Positions 27,245 through 36,078 of a DNA stretch of 64,000 nt are shown piece after piece. The stretch's first letter is position 1. Every line of letters starts with the position of its first letter. This DNA is from Ruegeria sp. HKCCA6707 (lineage in GTDB: Bacteria > Pseudomonadota > Alphaproteobacteria > Rhodobacterales > Rhodobacteraceae): positions 496,001 through 560,000 of the forward strand of contig NZ_WQEG01000001.1 in NCBI RefSeq assembly GCF_013033515.1. Direction: 5' to 3'. The translations under genes and the position numbers were made by a program. Under the pieces are notes generated by a model. That model saw only the letters and a program-made list of their open reading frames with translations, was not told the origin of the DNA and searched no databases.

Positions 27245-27326
27245 TCCGCCAGCCTTAGTCCTGACCGATGGATCGGGCAAGAGCCGGCGCGTGAAATTTC
27301 AAAACGAGACCAGGTGAAACAGCGCC

Positions 27327-28271
27327 CTATTTGGGTTCGGAAGCGGCAGAGCTATCCGACTCGGGGTGCAGCGACGCCCCAAGAATATGGTCTGACTGCC
27401 GGATCACATGATGCGCCTGCCCCACGATCAAAGGGTCTGGCTCTCCCACCAGATCATGATCCTTGTCCGGGTATTCCAACGTCGACAGGAAATGGCGCAT
27501 ACAGTTAAGCCGGGCGCGCTTTTTGTCATTGGATTTCACGATGGTCCAAGGCGCATCGGCGGTATCCGTATAGAAAAACATCGCCTCTTTCGCCTCGGTA
27601 TAGTCTTCCCACTTATCCAGGCTTGCCTTGTCGATTGGCGACAGCTTCCACTGTTTCAGCGGGTCCGTCTCACGGCTTTTGAACCGGCGTTGCTGTTCGT
27701 CCTGCGTGACCGAAAACCAGTATTTGTAAAGCTGAATGCCCGAGCGCACCAGCATCCGTTCCAGATCCGGCGTTTGGCGCATGAACTCAAGGTATTCGTT
27801 GGCCGAACAGAAGCCCATTACCCGTTCAACACCCGCGCGGTTGTACCAGGACCGGTCATAAAAGACCATTTCACCAACCGTTGGCAGCTCTTGCACGTAG
27901 CGTTGGTAATACCATTGGCCCTTCTCTTCCCAAGTGGGTTTGTTCAGGGCCACAACGCGGGCCTGACGCGGGTTCAGATGTTCCATGAAACGTTTGATCG
28001 TACCGCCCTTGCCCGCGGCGTCCCGGCCTTCGAACAGCAACACAAACCGCTGACCTGTATCCTGCGCCCACAATTGCACCTTCAACAATTCCGCCTGCAG
28101 TTTCGCTTTTTGCTTTTCATAGGCCGATCGGGCCATTTTGCGACCATAGGGGTATTCACCGCTTTCGAAGGCATGCCGGATGTTCTCGACGCTCGGCGCG
28201 GTGGCGTTTGCGGGGTTTGGCGCGGAATTCACGCGTTCAAGGTCTGGGGTAAACTGTACTGTCGCGGCCAT
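27327..28271 (-). CDS. ppk2: Polyphosphate kinase 2
   Basis: This 314-residue PPK2-family kinase uses polyphosphate to phosphorylate nucleoside diphosphates or monophosphates. The Walker A motif is FEGRDAAGKGGT, the Walker B-like strand is MVFYDRSWYNRAGVERVMGF, and the lid region is ITQDEQQRRFKSRETDPLKQWKLS-like (here SVTQDEQQ...). All fit the one-domain class I group acting on diphosphates. The C-terminal tail after residue about 270 is low in conservation. GGAGAGTG lies upstream of the ATG. Confidence 0.94.
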   Translation of the reverse strand: MAATVQFTPDLERVNSAPNPANATAPSVENIRHAFESGEYPYGRKMARSAYEKQKAKLQAELLKVQLWAQDTGQRFVLLFEGRDAAGKGGTIKRFMEHLNPRQARVVALNKPTWEEKGQWYYQRYVQELPTVGEMVFYDRSWYNRAGVERVMGFCSANEYLEFMRQTPDLERMLVRSGIQLYKYWFSVTQDEQQRRFKSRETDPLKQWKLSPIDKASLDKWEDYTEAKEAMFFYTDTADAPWTIVKSNDKKRARLNCMRHFLSTLEYPDKDHDLVGEPDPLIVGQAHHVIRQSDHILGASLHPESDSSAASEPK

Positions 28272-28409
28272 TCACACTCTCCTGTTTTCATTGTTCTGCT
28301 GGCCAGCTAACAGATTTTCCATTACCCCGCGTTGATTGGAATCAAGTTGACTTAGCCAAGTGGGTAGAAAATTCTGCCCCCTATATCCAAGCCTCATCAA
28401 AGGCGCTTC

Positions 28410-29288
28410 ATGAAGACCGAGTTTCGTGACCTGAACGGCCAACCCTTCTGTATCAGAAGCTGGGGCGACCCTAGCCTGCCACCCTTGTTGATGTTGCACG
28501 GGTTTCCTGAATTCGGCGCAGCCTGGGGCGATCTCGCTCCGTTTCTGTCCGATCAGTTTCACTGCATTGCCCCCGATCAGCGTGGCTTTGGCCAAAGCTG
28601 GGCGCCAGAGGGATCTCAGAACTACGCCCTGCAAGCGCTTGTTTCTGATATGGTTTCTTTGATCGATCAAATTGGCGCACCTGTTAAGGTGTTGGGCCAC
28701 GACTGGGGCGCAGCCGTTGCCTATGGTTTGGCCATGTTCCAGCCTCAGCTTGTCGACCGTCTGATCATCGCCAACGGCGTCCATCCTGTACCGTTCCAAC
28801 GCGCTTTGGCGGCCGGAGGTGCACAATCTGAAGCCTCGCAATATATCCATCTGTTGCGGTCTGACGCAGCCGTCAGCCCTCTGTCAGCCAACAATTTTGC
28901 CAAGCTCGAAAAATTCTTTCGTCACGGTATGGGGCGAGATTGGTTGTCGGACCAAGCGATGACAGCCTACCGTACCGAATGGGCCCGTCCGGGGCGATTG
29001 CAGGCCATGCTGAACTGGTATCGTGCCTCGCCCCTTGTGATTGCAGAGCCCGGACAGCCGTGCACAGATGTGCCGGAACTGCCCTTGGACCGTTTGCGCG
29101 TCACCTGCCCTCATCTGTTGATCTGGGGCGCAGACGACGTTGCCCTTTTGCCAGAAGCAACCGAAAACCTTGAAGATTTCGCACCGCGATTGACCCGCAT
29201 CTCCATCGCGGATGCCGATCACTGGCTGCACCATCAACAGCCCGAGACCGTGGCGCAAGCCATTCTAGATTGGGAACCAGACGCGTAA
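28410..29288 (+). CDS. Epoxide-hydrolase-like alpha/beta hydrolase
   Basis: This is a 292-residue alpha/beta hydrolase with the HGFPEFGAAW oxyanion segment and GHDWGA at the nucleophile elbow. The nucleophile is therefore Asp, as in epoxide hydrolases and haloalkane dehalogenases. The acid and base regions are WGADDVALLP and DADHWLHHQQP. A ring-opening Tyr is plausible in the cap (about residues 150-200), so an epoxide hydrolase is more likely than a dehalogenase. It stands alone between ppk2 (divergent) and the CMD-domain gene (convergent). Confidence 0.85.
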   Translation: MKTEFRDLNGQPFCIRSWGDPSLPPLLMLHGFPEFGAAWGDLAPFLSDQFHCIAPDQRGFGQSWAPEGSQNYALQALVSDMVSLIDQIGAPVKVLGHDWGAAVAYGLAMFQPQLVDRLIIANGVHPVPFQRALAAGGAQSEASQYIHLLRSDAAVSPLSANNFAKLEKFFRHGMGRDWLSDQAMTAYRTEWARPGRLQAMLNWYRASPLVIAEPGQPCTDVPELPLDRLRVTCPHLLIWGADDVALLPEATENLEDFAPRLTRISIADADHWLHHQQPETVAQAILDWEPDA

Positions 29289-29302
29289 ACCTTGACCGGT
29301 AT

Positions 29303-29911
29303 TTAGCGATGTCCCCAATCGTCAGGATTGTCCGAGTTGTTGGGCGACAGACCCAGCACATCCCCTTTGGTCGAGCATCCCAGCCCAAGTACCGTCCGGT
29401 TGGCATAGCAGAAATACGCGCAGACCTGATTGATCTCGAGGATTTCACCGTCACCCCACCCTGCCGCGCGCAGAGCCTCGACATCGGCTTCGACCATCTC
29501 CCCGGGCGTCTCGGTCAGCTTGCGCGCATAGATCATCGCCGCAACTTGCGCCGCATCCAAAGGTGCGTTCGCCAGATCCCGCGCCTCAATCGCCACCCGG
29601 ATCGCATCGCCGCGCGCCGCATCCCCAAGCAAACGCTGCAACCCTGCAAAATGATGCTCGACACAATAGCAGCAGCTGTTCAACGAACTGACCCAGACCC
29701 CCAGTGTTTCCAGAAACCATTTTGGAATCCTATTGCCCGAGTGATGCAGCACCGCCTTATACATCGCCATATGGCCTTCCATCGAATGCGGCCGCAAGGA
29801 ATGCGCCATCATGATGTTGTCCACATTACCGCCGGGCCCGGTCACCCGGTCATAGAGCTTTTTCAGTTTGCCCGTGGCGCTCTCAAACGGCACCGTTTTG
29901 ATCCAGCTCAT
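29303..29911 (-). CDS. Carboxymuconolactone-decarboxylase / AhpD-like peroxidase-related protein
   Basis: This 202-residue protein has the AhpD-like helical fold. The redox motif SSLNSCCYCVEHH places Cys, Cys and Cys followed by His, close to the CxxCxxxH of AhpD-type proteins. The NQVCAYFCYANR segment near the C-terminus matches peroxidase-related CMD proteins. It probably reduces peroxides or carries out a related thiol reaction. The ATG at 29911 has AGAGGA upstream; a longer frame to 30052 includes an unlikely basic leader. It is convergent with the hydrolase gene. Confidence 0.82.
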   Translation of the reverse strand: MSWIKTVPFESATGKLKKLYDRVTGPGGNVDNIMMAHSLRPHSMEGHMAMYKAVLHHSGNRIPKWFLETLGVWVSSLNSCCYCVEHHFAGLQRLLGDAARGDAIRVAIEARDLANAPLDAAQVAAMIYARKLTETPGEMVEADVEALRAAGWGDGEILEINQVCAYFCYANRTVLGLGCSTKGDVLGLSPNNSDNPDDWGHR

Positions 29912-30105
29912 ACGCGGTAATCCTCTTCCTGCTCGTCGCTGGTGCCAACCTAAAAGCGAATTCTGAGGAAAGCGAGGCCGGTGACAGGTTTGGCGTGCAA
30001 AAATGAACCGCTTTGCAACCATGATCTGAAAACCGCTGGGCAATCGGATCACAATTGCCGATAAATGGGCCTATCCAATTTCAAAGTGCCATTCCAATTT
30101 CAATC

Positions 30106-30678
30106 ATGCGCGTTTTCCTTATTGTTTTCCTGCTGTCCTTCAGCGCGACTGCCATCGCCATCGTGATCCCTTCGTTTTCTGTTTGGCTCTTGCTGTCAGT
30201 ACCATGCGCCATATCCAGCGCCTTGTTGCTTGCACGCAAATGGCTGCGACGCCCCAAGAATTGGGCGGTCATCGACGGCTCGAACGTGATGCATTGGAAG
30301 GACGGAGAGCCGAGCCTCGACACAGTTCGCGATGTCGTGGACGCCCTAAAACAGGCAGGTCTGACGCCGGGCGTCGTGTTTGACGCAAATGTCGGATACA
30401 AAGTGTCCGATAGATACATGCGTGACACTGCGCCGGCCCTGCACTTGGGTTTGCCCAAAAACCGCGTCATGGTCGCGCCCAAAGGCGTGCCTGCGGACCC
30501 TTATGTGCTTCAGGTCGCCAAGGACTATGACGCGACAATCGTGACAAACGACCGCTTCCGCGATTGGGCCGAGGACTATGCCGATGTCATGAACGCCAAA
30601 GACCCGGTGCGCGGCGGGTACAAAAACGGAAAACTGTGGTTGTCGTTAGACAGAAAGGCAGCAGTGGGAAAACAGTAA
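30106..30678 (+). CDS. Membrane-anchored NYN/PIN-like ribonuclease-domain protein
   Basis: This 190-residue protein has two N-terminal hydrophobic segments (about 2-20 and 22-40). A NYN/Zc3h12a-type PIN-like domain follows: AVIDGSNVMHW with the first acidic site, then VVFDANVGYKV, and ATIVTNDRFRDW with a second acidic site. Such domains cut RNA in a metal-dependent way. Being tied to the inner membrane by a hairpin anchor is unusual. The start is uncertain: ATG 30106 lacks a clear ribosome site, and a TTG at 30055 would add 17 residues. It precedes parE on the same strand by about 130 bases. Confidence 0.72.
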   Translation: MRVFLIVFLLSFSATAIAIVIPSFSVWLLLSVPCAISSALLLARKWLRRPKNWAVIDGSNVMHWKDGEPSLDTVRDVVDALKQAGLTPGVVFDANVGYKVSDRYMRDTAPALHLGLPKNRVMVAPKGVPADPYVLQVAKDYDATIVTNDRFRDWAEDYADVMNAKDPVRGGYKNGKLWLSLDRKAAVGKQ

Positions 30679-30808
30679 TCCGCCACAAGACAGTAAGGAT
30701 CGCACAGGTTTTCGTCCGGGTAATCCGCCACAACACCTCGCGGCCCTCTTCCCCCGAACCACATCACCTGCCATAATGGGCAAAACGCAAAAAGCAAGAG
30801 CAGCCCCG

Positions 30809-32767
30809 ATGCCAGACGATCTGTTGACGCCCAGTACCACCGCCACCTATGACGCCTCGTCCATCGAGGTGCTGGAAGGGCTGGAACCGGTCCGCAAACG
30901 CCCCGGCATGTATATCGGCGGCACGGATGAGCGCGCGCTGCATCACATGGTGGCCGAAATCCTCGACAACTCGATGGACGAAGCGGTCGCGGGCCATGCC
31001 AACCGGATTGAGGTCGAACTGCACGACGACTACGCCCTCACCGTGCGCGACAACGGGCGCGGTATTCCGATCGATCCGCATCCGAAGTTCCCAGATAAAT
31101 CCGCGTTGGAGGTGATCCTCTGCACCCTGCACGCAGGCGGCAAGTTCTCTGGCAAGGCCTATCAGACCTCGGGCGGTCTGCATGGTGTTGGGGCCTCGGT
31201 TGTGAACGCTCTGTCGGATTCGATGGTCGTGCAGGTGGCGCGGGACAAGCAGCTGTTCGAACAACGGTTTTCGCGCGGCATCCCGCTGGGTCCCGTTGAA
31301 AAAGTTGGCGCCGCCCCCAACCGGCGCGGCACCACTGTGACCTTCCACGCCGACCCGGACATCTTCGGCCATCACCGGTTCAAACCGGCGCGGCTGTTCA
31401 AATCGATCCGCTCCAAGGCCTATCTGTTCTCGGGTGTCGAGATTCGCTGGAAATCCGCCATCGACGACGGAGAAACCCCGACCGAAGCCACATTCCACTT
31501 CCCCGGAGGCCTGTCCGACTACCTCAAGGAAACGATGAACGGCTCGTCCACCTATGCCGAGCAGCCCTTTGCTGGCACCGTGGACTTTCAGGAGAAATTC
31601 AACACCCCCGGCAAGGTCGAATGGGCGATCAACTGGACACCCTCGCGCGACGGGTTCATCCAATCCTATTGTAATACCGTGCCCACCCCCGAAGGCGGCA
31701 CCCATGTGGCGGGCTTCTGGGCCGCGATCCTCAAAGGGATCAAGGCCTATGGTGAGCTGATCAACAACAAAAAAGCGGGCCAGATCACCCGTGATGACCT
31801 GATCACCGGCGGCTGCGCTCTGGTCAGCTGTTTCATCCGCGAGCCCGAATTTGTCGGCCAGACCAAAGACCGGCTGGCCACGGTCGAGGCGCAGCGGCTG
31901 GTCGAAAACGCCGTGCGCGACCATTTCGACAACTGGCTGGCGGCCGACACGAAATCCGCAGGCGCCATCCTCGATTTCCTCATCCTGAGGGCCGAAGAAC
32001 GCCTGCGCCGACGGGCCGAGAAGGAAACACAACGCAAGTCCGCCACTAAGAAACTCCGTCTCCCCGGCAAGCTGGTGGACTGCTCTAGCTCAACACGGGA
32101 CGGCACCGAATTATTCATTGTCGAGGGCGACTCGGCGGGCGGGTCCGCCAAAATGGGCCGCGACCGCAAGACACAGGCCCTGCTGCCCCTGCGCGGTAAA
32201 ATCCTGAACGTGCTGGGCGCGGCCAGTTCGAAACTGGGCACCAATGCCGAGATCAACGACCTGACCCAGGCGCTGGGTGTCGGCCTTGGCACCAGGTTCA
32301 ACGTCGACGATCTGCGTTATGACAAGATCATCATCATGACCGACGCGGATGTGGACGGGGCGCATATCGCCTCACTGCTGATGACATTCTTCTTCACCCA
32401 GATGCGGCCCATGATTGACGCAGGCCACCTGTATCTGGCCTGCCCGCCCCTCTATCGCCTCACCCAAGGGGCAAAGCGCGTCTATTGTCTGGATGAGGCC
32501 GAACGGGATGAATGGCTTGAGAAAGGTCTGGGCGGCAAAGGCAAGATCGACGTCTCACGCTTCAAGGGTTTGGGCGAAATGGACGCCAAGGACCTGAAAG
32601 AAACCACGATGGACCCCGCCTCGCGCAAACTGATCCGCGTCACGATTGATGAGGACGAACCCGGCGAAACCGGCGATCTGGTCGAGCGCCTGATGGGCAA
32701 GAAACCCGAACTGCGGTTCCAGTATATTCAGGAGAACGCGCGGTTTGTGGAGGAGTTGGATGTTTGA
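30809..32767 (+). CDS. parE: DNA topoisomerase IV subunit B
   Basis: This 652-residue GHKL ATPase and TOPRIM subunit pairs with ParC to decatenate chromosomes. Visible landmarks are RKRPGMYIGG, EILDNSMDEA (ATP-Mg Asn), GRGIPID and GGLHGVGASVVNAL in the ATPase domain, then EGDSAGGSA and MTDADVDGAHI in the TOPRIM domain. KGLGEMDAKDL lies near the end. ParE is favoured over GyrB by the shorter length and the absence of an insert in TOPRIM. The start is ATG 30809 or ATG 30776, which adds eleven basic residues. Confidence 0.95.
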   Translation: MPDDLLTPSTTATYDASSIEVLEGLEPVRKRPGMYIGGTDERALHHMVAEILDNSMDEAVAGHANRIEVELHDDYALTVRDNGRGIPIDPHPKFPDKSALEVILCTLHAGGKFSGKAYQTSGGLHGVGASVVNALSDSMVVQVARDKQLFEQRFSRGIPLGPVEKVGAAPNRRGTTVTFHADPDIFGHHRFKPARLFKSIRSKAYLFSGVEIRWKSAIDDGETPTEATFHFPGGLSDYLKETMNGSSTYAEQPFAGTVDFQEKFNTPGKVEWAINWTPSRDGFIQSYCNTVPTPEGGTHVAGFWAAILKGIKAYGELINNKKAGQITRDDLITGGCALVSCFIREPEFVGQTKDRLATVEAQRLVENAVRDHFDNWLAADTKSAGAILDFLILRAEERLRRRAEKETQRKSATKKLRLPGKLVDCSSSTRDGTELFIVEGDSAGGSAKMGRDRKTQALLPLRGKILNVLGAASSKLGTNAEINDLTQALGVGLGTRFNVDDLRYDKIIIMTDADVDGAHIASLLMTFFFTQMRPMIDAGHLYLACPPLYRLTQGAKRVYCLDEAERDEWLEKGLGGKGKIDVSRFKGLGEMDAKDLKETTMDPASRKLIRVTIDEDEPGETGDLVERLMGKKPELRFQYIQENARFVEELDV

Positions 32768-32807
32768 ATCCGACACTTTCGATCTCTCCAAAGAATAGAG
32801 AAAGTCT

Positions 32808-33224
32808 GTGCCCCTTACTTCAGCCATTGAGCATGAGAACCTAAGCAAGACAAGAAAGTCGCTCTATTTTGCTGTGGCGTTCACCTTTGCCGTCTCGAAT
32901 GCCGAATTGCTGAGCGATCAGATTGCGATCTTCGGGTTGAGCATCGCGGTGGTTCAAGCTGACTTAGTCGCCTTCGGCCAGCTAATCACTGTTTTTCTAT
33001 TGGCAATCTTTTTTCTTCATAGCTTAGTTGCAGTTACAGAAGCCCTTTCAGTTTTGCTGAAACGAATTAACGAGCGCTGGAACAAACGTTCAATGGCTGA
33101 AATTGAGAGAATAAACGAAGGTTTGTTTCCTGATCCATCGTTTGACCACGAAGATCCATACGCTCACTTGGACTCGTGGGAGTATCACCACGTTATTGAA
33201 AACAAAAAAACGCGAAAAGCGTGA
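32808..33224 (+). CDS. Membrane protein of unknown function, probably frameshifted
   Basis: This frame codes 138 residues from a GTG: a charged N-terminus, then hydrophobic segments at about 17-32, 38-55 and 58-82, then a charged region ending ENKKTRKA. It is markedly richer in A+T than parE before it. The frame ends just after a run of seven A (33204-33210). Removing one A continues the protein for about 48 more residues with another membrane segment, to 33369. The family is unknown. The break could be real, a slippery programmed site or a base-calling error. Confidence 0.55.
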   Translation: MPLTSAIEHENLSKTRKSLYFAVAFTFAVSNAELLSDQIAIFGLSIAVVQADLVAFGQLITVFLLAIFFLHSLVAVTEALSVLLKRINERWNKRSMAEIERINEGLFPDPSFDHEDPYAHLDSWEYHHVIENKKTRKA

Positions 33225-33369
33225 GGATATTGCGGCCACCGCAGTGGATGTAGTCAAAGCTCTTAGAGATTTTACTCTAGAGTACCTTTTAGTCTTACTA
33301 GCCGCGATATTTGCGCTCGTTAACCCAAAGGTAATTGGGAGCGCCATTCAAAGTTGGCAGTCGTTTTAA
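33204..33369 (+). other. Out-of-frame C-terminal part of the preceding membrane protein
   Basis: In the +1 frame, the sequence after the A7 run codes KREKREDIAATAVDVVKALRD and then the hydrophobic segment LEYLLVLLAAIFALVNP, ending at a TAA at 33367-33369. Its charge pattern continues that of the first frame, and no ribosome site precedes it. Joined at A6 the two would give one protein of about 186 residues with four membrane segments. Confidence 0.5.
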
Positions 33370-33804
33370 GCAGGAGCAAAAGGAAAAAAGAGCTTTGAAC
33401 CTGCAATGGTGCCAGTGGAAATAGTTAACTAATCGATAGGTTTAGCTCAGCAATAAATCTGCTTATCCTCAATCGCGAGCAGGATTGTTCCTAGAGTTGG
33501 ATATATTTCTACCTACCAAAATACCCTGAACAATTGCCCCTCATCGTAACAACCCTCGCGCCCGGCCCGAGGGAGGGTGCGGAACGCGCCCGCCCTGGGG
33601 GCGGGTCGGGCGCGTGCTTGATGCTTTGCATCAAGCATTGGGTGGATAGGGCGAGACCGCCCAACAATCGCCACCAAAAACGCCCCTTGCCTAAGTTGTT
33701 GATCTCGTTCACACTTACCCTCAAACCGTCATTCAAGAACGACCTTTGAGGTTCCGAGCGTCCAAGACCCAATGAGACCAACAGATTTCGAACGGGAGGA
33801 CGAC
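33370..33804. other. Gene-free stretch: A+T-rich half and G+C-rich hairpin half
   Basis: Bases 33370-33530 are A+T-rich and I see no gene or RNA there. Bases 33550-33640 hold three adjacent inverted repeats. Bases 33641-33795 look like the upstream region of the small exported protein gene at 33805. Short open frames across the hairpins (33534-33749) follow the G+C skew and have no ribosome site. Confidence 0.6.
33553..33637. repeat. Cluster of three consecutive hairpins (REP-like element)
   Basis: CCCTCG/CGAGGG (33554-33573), CGCGCCCG/CGGGCGCG (33585-33592 with 33607-33614) and TGCTTGATGC/GCATCAAGCA (33615-33624 with 33628-33637, 3-base loop) stand in series. The last is a perfect 10-bp stem. 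No T-run follows. The arrangement resembles dispersed palindromic repeats in alphaproteobacterial genomes. Confidence 0.6.
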
Positions 33805-34086
33805 ATGAAAACAGTAACCCTCGGGATGGCCTTTGCCCTTCTGGCCACGCAAGCCCCGGCACAGCAGATGCTCAGCACAGCATCCCCTATTCCGGACGGG
33901 GCTGAGACTCGGTTCTGCTATTATGAAGGTATGGCCTATTCCGAAGACGCCTTTGTTCTGATGGTCGGCGACAACACCGTCACCGATACGGTCAGAACAG
34001 TGCAAGAGCGCCTGCTGCGCTGTCACCGCGACAGTGACGGCACCCTGAAATGGAAACCGCAGAGCACGTTCTCGACCAACAACTGA
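33805..34086 (+). CDS. Small exported Cys-containing protein
   Basis: This 93-residue protein has a clear signal peptide (MKTVTLGMAFALLATQAPAQ, cut near residue 19-20). The mature peptide has CYYEGMAYSEDA and a second Cys in LLRCHRD, which may form a disulfide. The CYYEGMAYSE segment is reminiscent of DUF1496-type small secreted proteins; this is a weak resemblance. GGGAGGA lies 6 bases before the ATG. It is convergent with the hydrolase-like gene at 34105. Confidence 0.65.
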   Translation: MKTVTLGMAFALLATQAPAQQMLSTASPIPDGAETRFCYYEGMAYSEDAFVLMVGDNTVTDTVRTVQERLLRCHRDSDGTLKWKPQSTFSTNN

Positions 34087-34104
34087 GCCCGCAGGGTAGG
34101 CGTT

Positions 34105-34875
34105 CTAGCCCACCTTCTCGTCCAGCCAGTCGGCGATTTTTCCTGCGGGTATCTGCCACCCTGGTTCCATGAACAGAAAATGCGCGTGGCCTTCGGCGGG
34201 CAGGAACGTCGCGCGGTCTCCGTAAAGTTTCGCCAAAGCGCGGCAGGTGTTGGGGTTCACGGCCCGGTCCTCGGTGCCTGACACGATCAGAACCGGGCAG
34301 TCGACCTTGTCGATATCCACCTTCATCGCGTGGTGATCGTCGAACATCCAAAAGAACATCTCGAACATCACCCGCCCGCTTTCCGGGCCAAGCTGGTCGA
34401 AGACCGCGTGTTGCTGCGCCTCGGGCAGTTTGTTCAGCGCAAAGGGGGCCATCAGGTCGAACTCGACGCGCATGGGCTGTTTCCAGAATGCCCCACCCTC
34501 CATCAACGCGCGCGGCACGGCGCGTTCGTCGTCGGTTTCGGGCAAGGTTCCCCAAGCGGCATTCGGGTTGATCAACACAATCGCGCTGGCCAACCCCCGA
34601 GACGCCACCTGCTGCGCCACCACACCCGCAATGGCATGGCCCAGCAGCACCGGTTTGCTGTCCAGCCCCTGCACGAATTCCGCAATGTCATTGGCATAGT
34701 CCATCACGCTGGTGTCGGTCAGGCCCGGATCAGGCTCGGCCTTGGGATCACCGCCATGAAAGCGCAGCGCGGGCATGTGCACCGTCCAGCCCCGCGCTCG
34801 GAAAAAGCCTGCGTAATCCTCCATGCACCACGGACCCGCAAAGGCCCCGTGGATCAGAACAATCCCTTTGGTCAT
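34105..34875 (-). CDS. Alpha/beta-hydrolase-fold protein with a missing nucleophile
   Basis: This is a 256-residue alpha/beta hydrolase: LIHGAFAGPW (oxyanion loop), then LLGHAIAG where GHSxGG is expected, then VSGTEDRAV (acid) and AEGHAHFLFME (His). The residue at the nucleophile position is Ala (codon GCC at about 34638-34640), so classical Ser catalysis is not possible. It may be a cofactor-free lyase or oxygenase-like member, a binding protein or a decayed enzyme. The start is ATG 34875 with GGGAGA upstream. It is downstream of the alcohol dehydrogenase on the other side of a short gap on the same strand. Confidence 0.78.
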   Translation of the reverse strand: MTKGIVLIHGAFAGPWCMEDYAGFFRARGWTVHMPALRFHGGDPKAEPDPGLTDTSVMDYANDIAEFVQGLDSKPVLLGHAIAGVVAQQVASRGLASAIVLINPNAAWGTLPETDDERAVPRALMEGGAFWKQPMRVEFDLMAPFALNKLPEAQQHAVFDQLGPESGRVMFEMFFWMFDDHHAMKVDIDKVDCPVLIVSGTEDRAVNPNTCRALAKLYGDRATFLPAEGHAHFLFMEPGWQIPAGKIADWLDEKVG

Positions 34876-34932
34876 ACAAATCTCCCTCACCTGCGTGCAG
34901 AGTGCAGGATGAGGGAGGGTGCGCGCAAGAGG

Positions 34933-36078
34933 TTAGAGCGCGGCCTTGAAGAGCGCGGTCAGATTGTCCTCGGTCAGCTCAATCGGGTTGCCGCCGCAAG
35001 ACGGGTCAATGATCGCGCCTTTGACCAGTTCGGGGATCGCGCCCTCGGTCACGCCCAGATCGGACAGCGTGCGGGGAATGCCCAACGCGTCGTTGAACTC
35101 CTGCACAAAGGCGCGGAACCCGTCAAAGCCGCCCTCGATCCCCAGATAGGCCGCCGCCTGCTGGAACCGGTCGGCAATGGCCGGCGCGTTGAAGTCCAGC
35201 ACGGCAGGCATACAGACCGCGTTGGTCGTGCCGTGATGGGTGTTGAACACTGCGCCGATGGGGTGGCTCATCGCATGGATCGCGCCCAGACCCTTCTGGA
35301 AGGCGGTTGCCCCCATGGCCGCCGCGCTCATCATCTGGGCGCGGGCCTCGATATCGGTGCCATTGGCATAGGCACGCGGCAGGTAGTCCTTGACCAGCCG
35401 CATTCCTTCCAGCGCGATGCCCTGAGACATGGGGTGGTAATGCGGGCTGCTGAACGCCTCGACACAATGGGCGAAGGCATCCAGCCCGGTGCCTACGGTG
35501 ATGAACTTGGGCATGCCCACGGTCAGCTCCGGGTCGCAGATCACCACCGAGGGCAGCACCTTGGGGTGAAAGATGATCTTTTTGGCATGGGTCTGGGAAT
35601 TGGTGATGACGCTTGCGCGACCGACTTCTGAGCCGGTCCCGGCGGTGGTCGGCACCGCAATAATAGGTGCAATGGCGTCGGCATCGGCACGGGTCCACCA
35701 ATCGCCAATGTCCTCGAAATCCCAGACCGGGCGTGTCTGACCGGCCATGAAAGCCACCATCTTGCCCAGATCAAGGCCCGAGCCACCGCCAAAGGCGATC
35801 ACCCCATCGTGGCCTCCGGCCTCATAGGCAGTCACCCCCGCATCCAGGTTCTGCTCATTTGGGTTCGGGTCCACATCGCTGAACAGGCCGCGCCCCAGAC
35901 CGGCGGCCTCCAGAATGTCCAGCGTCTCCGCGGTTATCGGCAGATCGGCCAGCCCTTTGTCCGTGACCAGCAAAGGGCGCTTGATCCCGGCTGCCGCGCA
36001 GGCCTCGGGTAATTCCTTGATACGTCCCGCACCGAATTTGATCGCGGTCGGATAGGACCAGTTTCCAACAAGGCTCAT
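34933..36078 (-). CDS. Iron-containing alcohol dehydrogenase
   Basis: This 381-residue group III dehydrogenase has the NAD-binding FGGGSGLDLGK and PTTAGTGSEVGR segments. The iron site is formed by Asp and His in LDAFAHCVEAF and two His in HAMSHPIGAVFNTHHG. It interconverts an alcohol and an aldehyde. The start at 36078 overlaps the stop of the aldehyde dehydrogenase gene (ATGA), so the two act in series: alcohol to aldehyde to acid. It is the last gene of the seven-gene operon. The longer frame to 36183 lies inside the aldehyde dehydrogenase gene and is not used. Confidence 0.92.
   Translation of the reverse strand: MSLVGNWSYPTAIKFGAGRIKELPEACAAAGIKRPLLVTDKGLADLPITAETLDILEAAGLGRGLFSDVDPNPNEQNLDAGVTAYEAGGHDGVIAFGGGSGLDLGKMVAFMAGQTRPVWDFEDIGDWWTRADADAIAPIIAVPTTAGTGSEVGRASVITNSQTHAKKIIFHPKVLPSVVICDPELTVGMPKFITVGTGLDAFAHCVEAFSSPHYHPMSQGIALEGMRLVKDYLPRAYANGTDIEARAQMMSAAAMGATAFQKGLGAIHAMSHPIGAVFNTHHGTTNAVCMPAVLDFNAPAIADRFQQAAAYLGIEGGFDGFRAFVQEFNDALGIPRTLSDLGVTEGAIPELVKGAIIDPSCGGNPIELTEDNLTALFKAAL

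Noticed and set aside
33441..33490. A tRNA-like TTAGCTCAGC stretch
   Set aside because: No acceptor, anticodon or T arm can be folded around it, so it is a chance match to the D-loop consensus.
33534..33749. A 71-residue open frame in the hairpin region
   Set aside because: It crosses three inverted repeats, lacks a ribosome site and has composition explained by the G+C-rich repeats.
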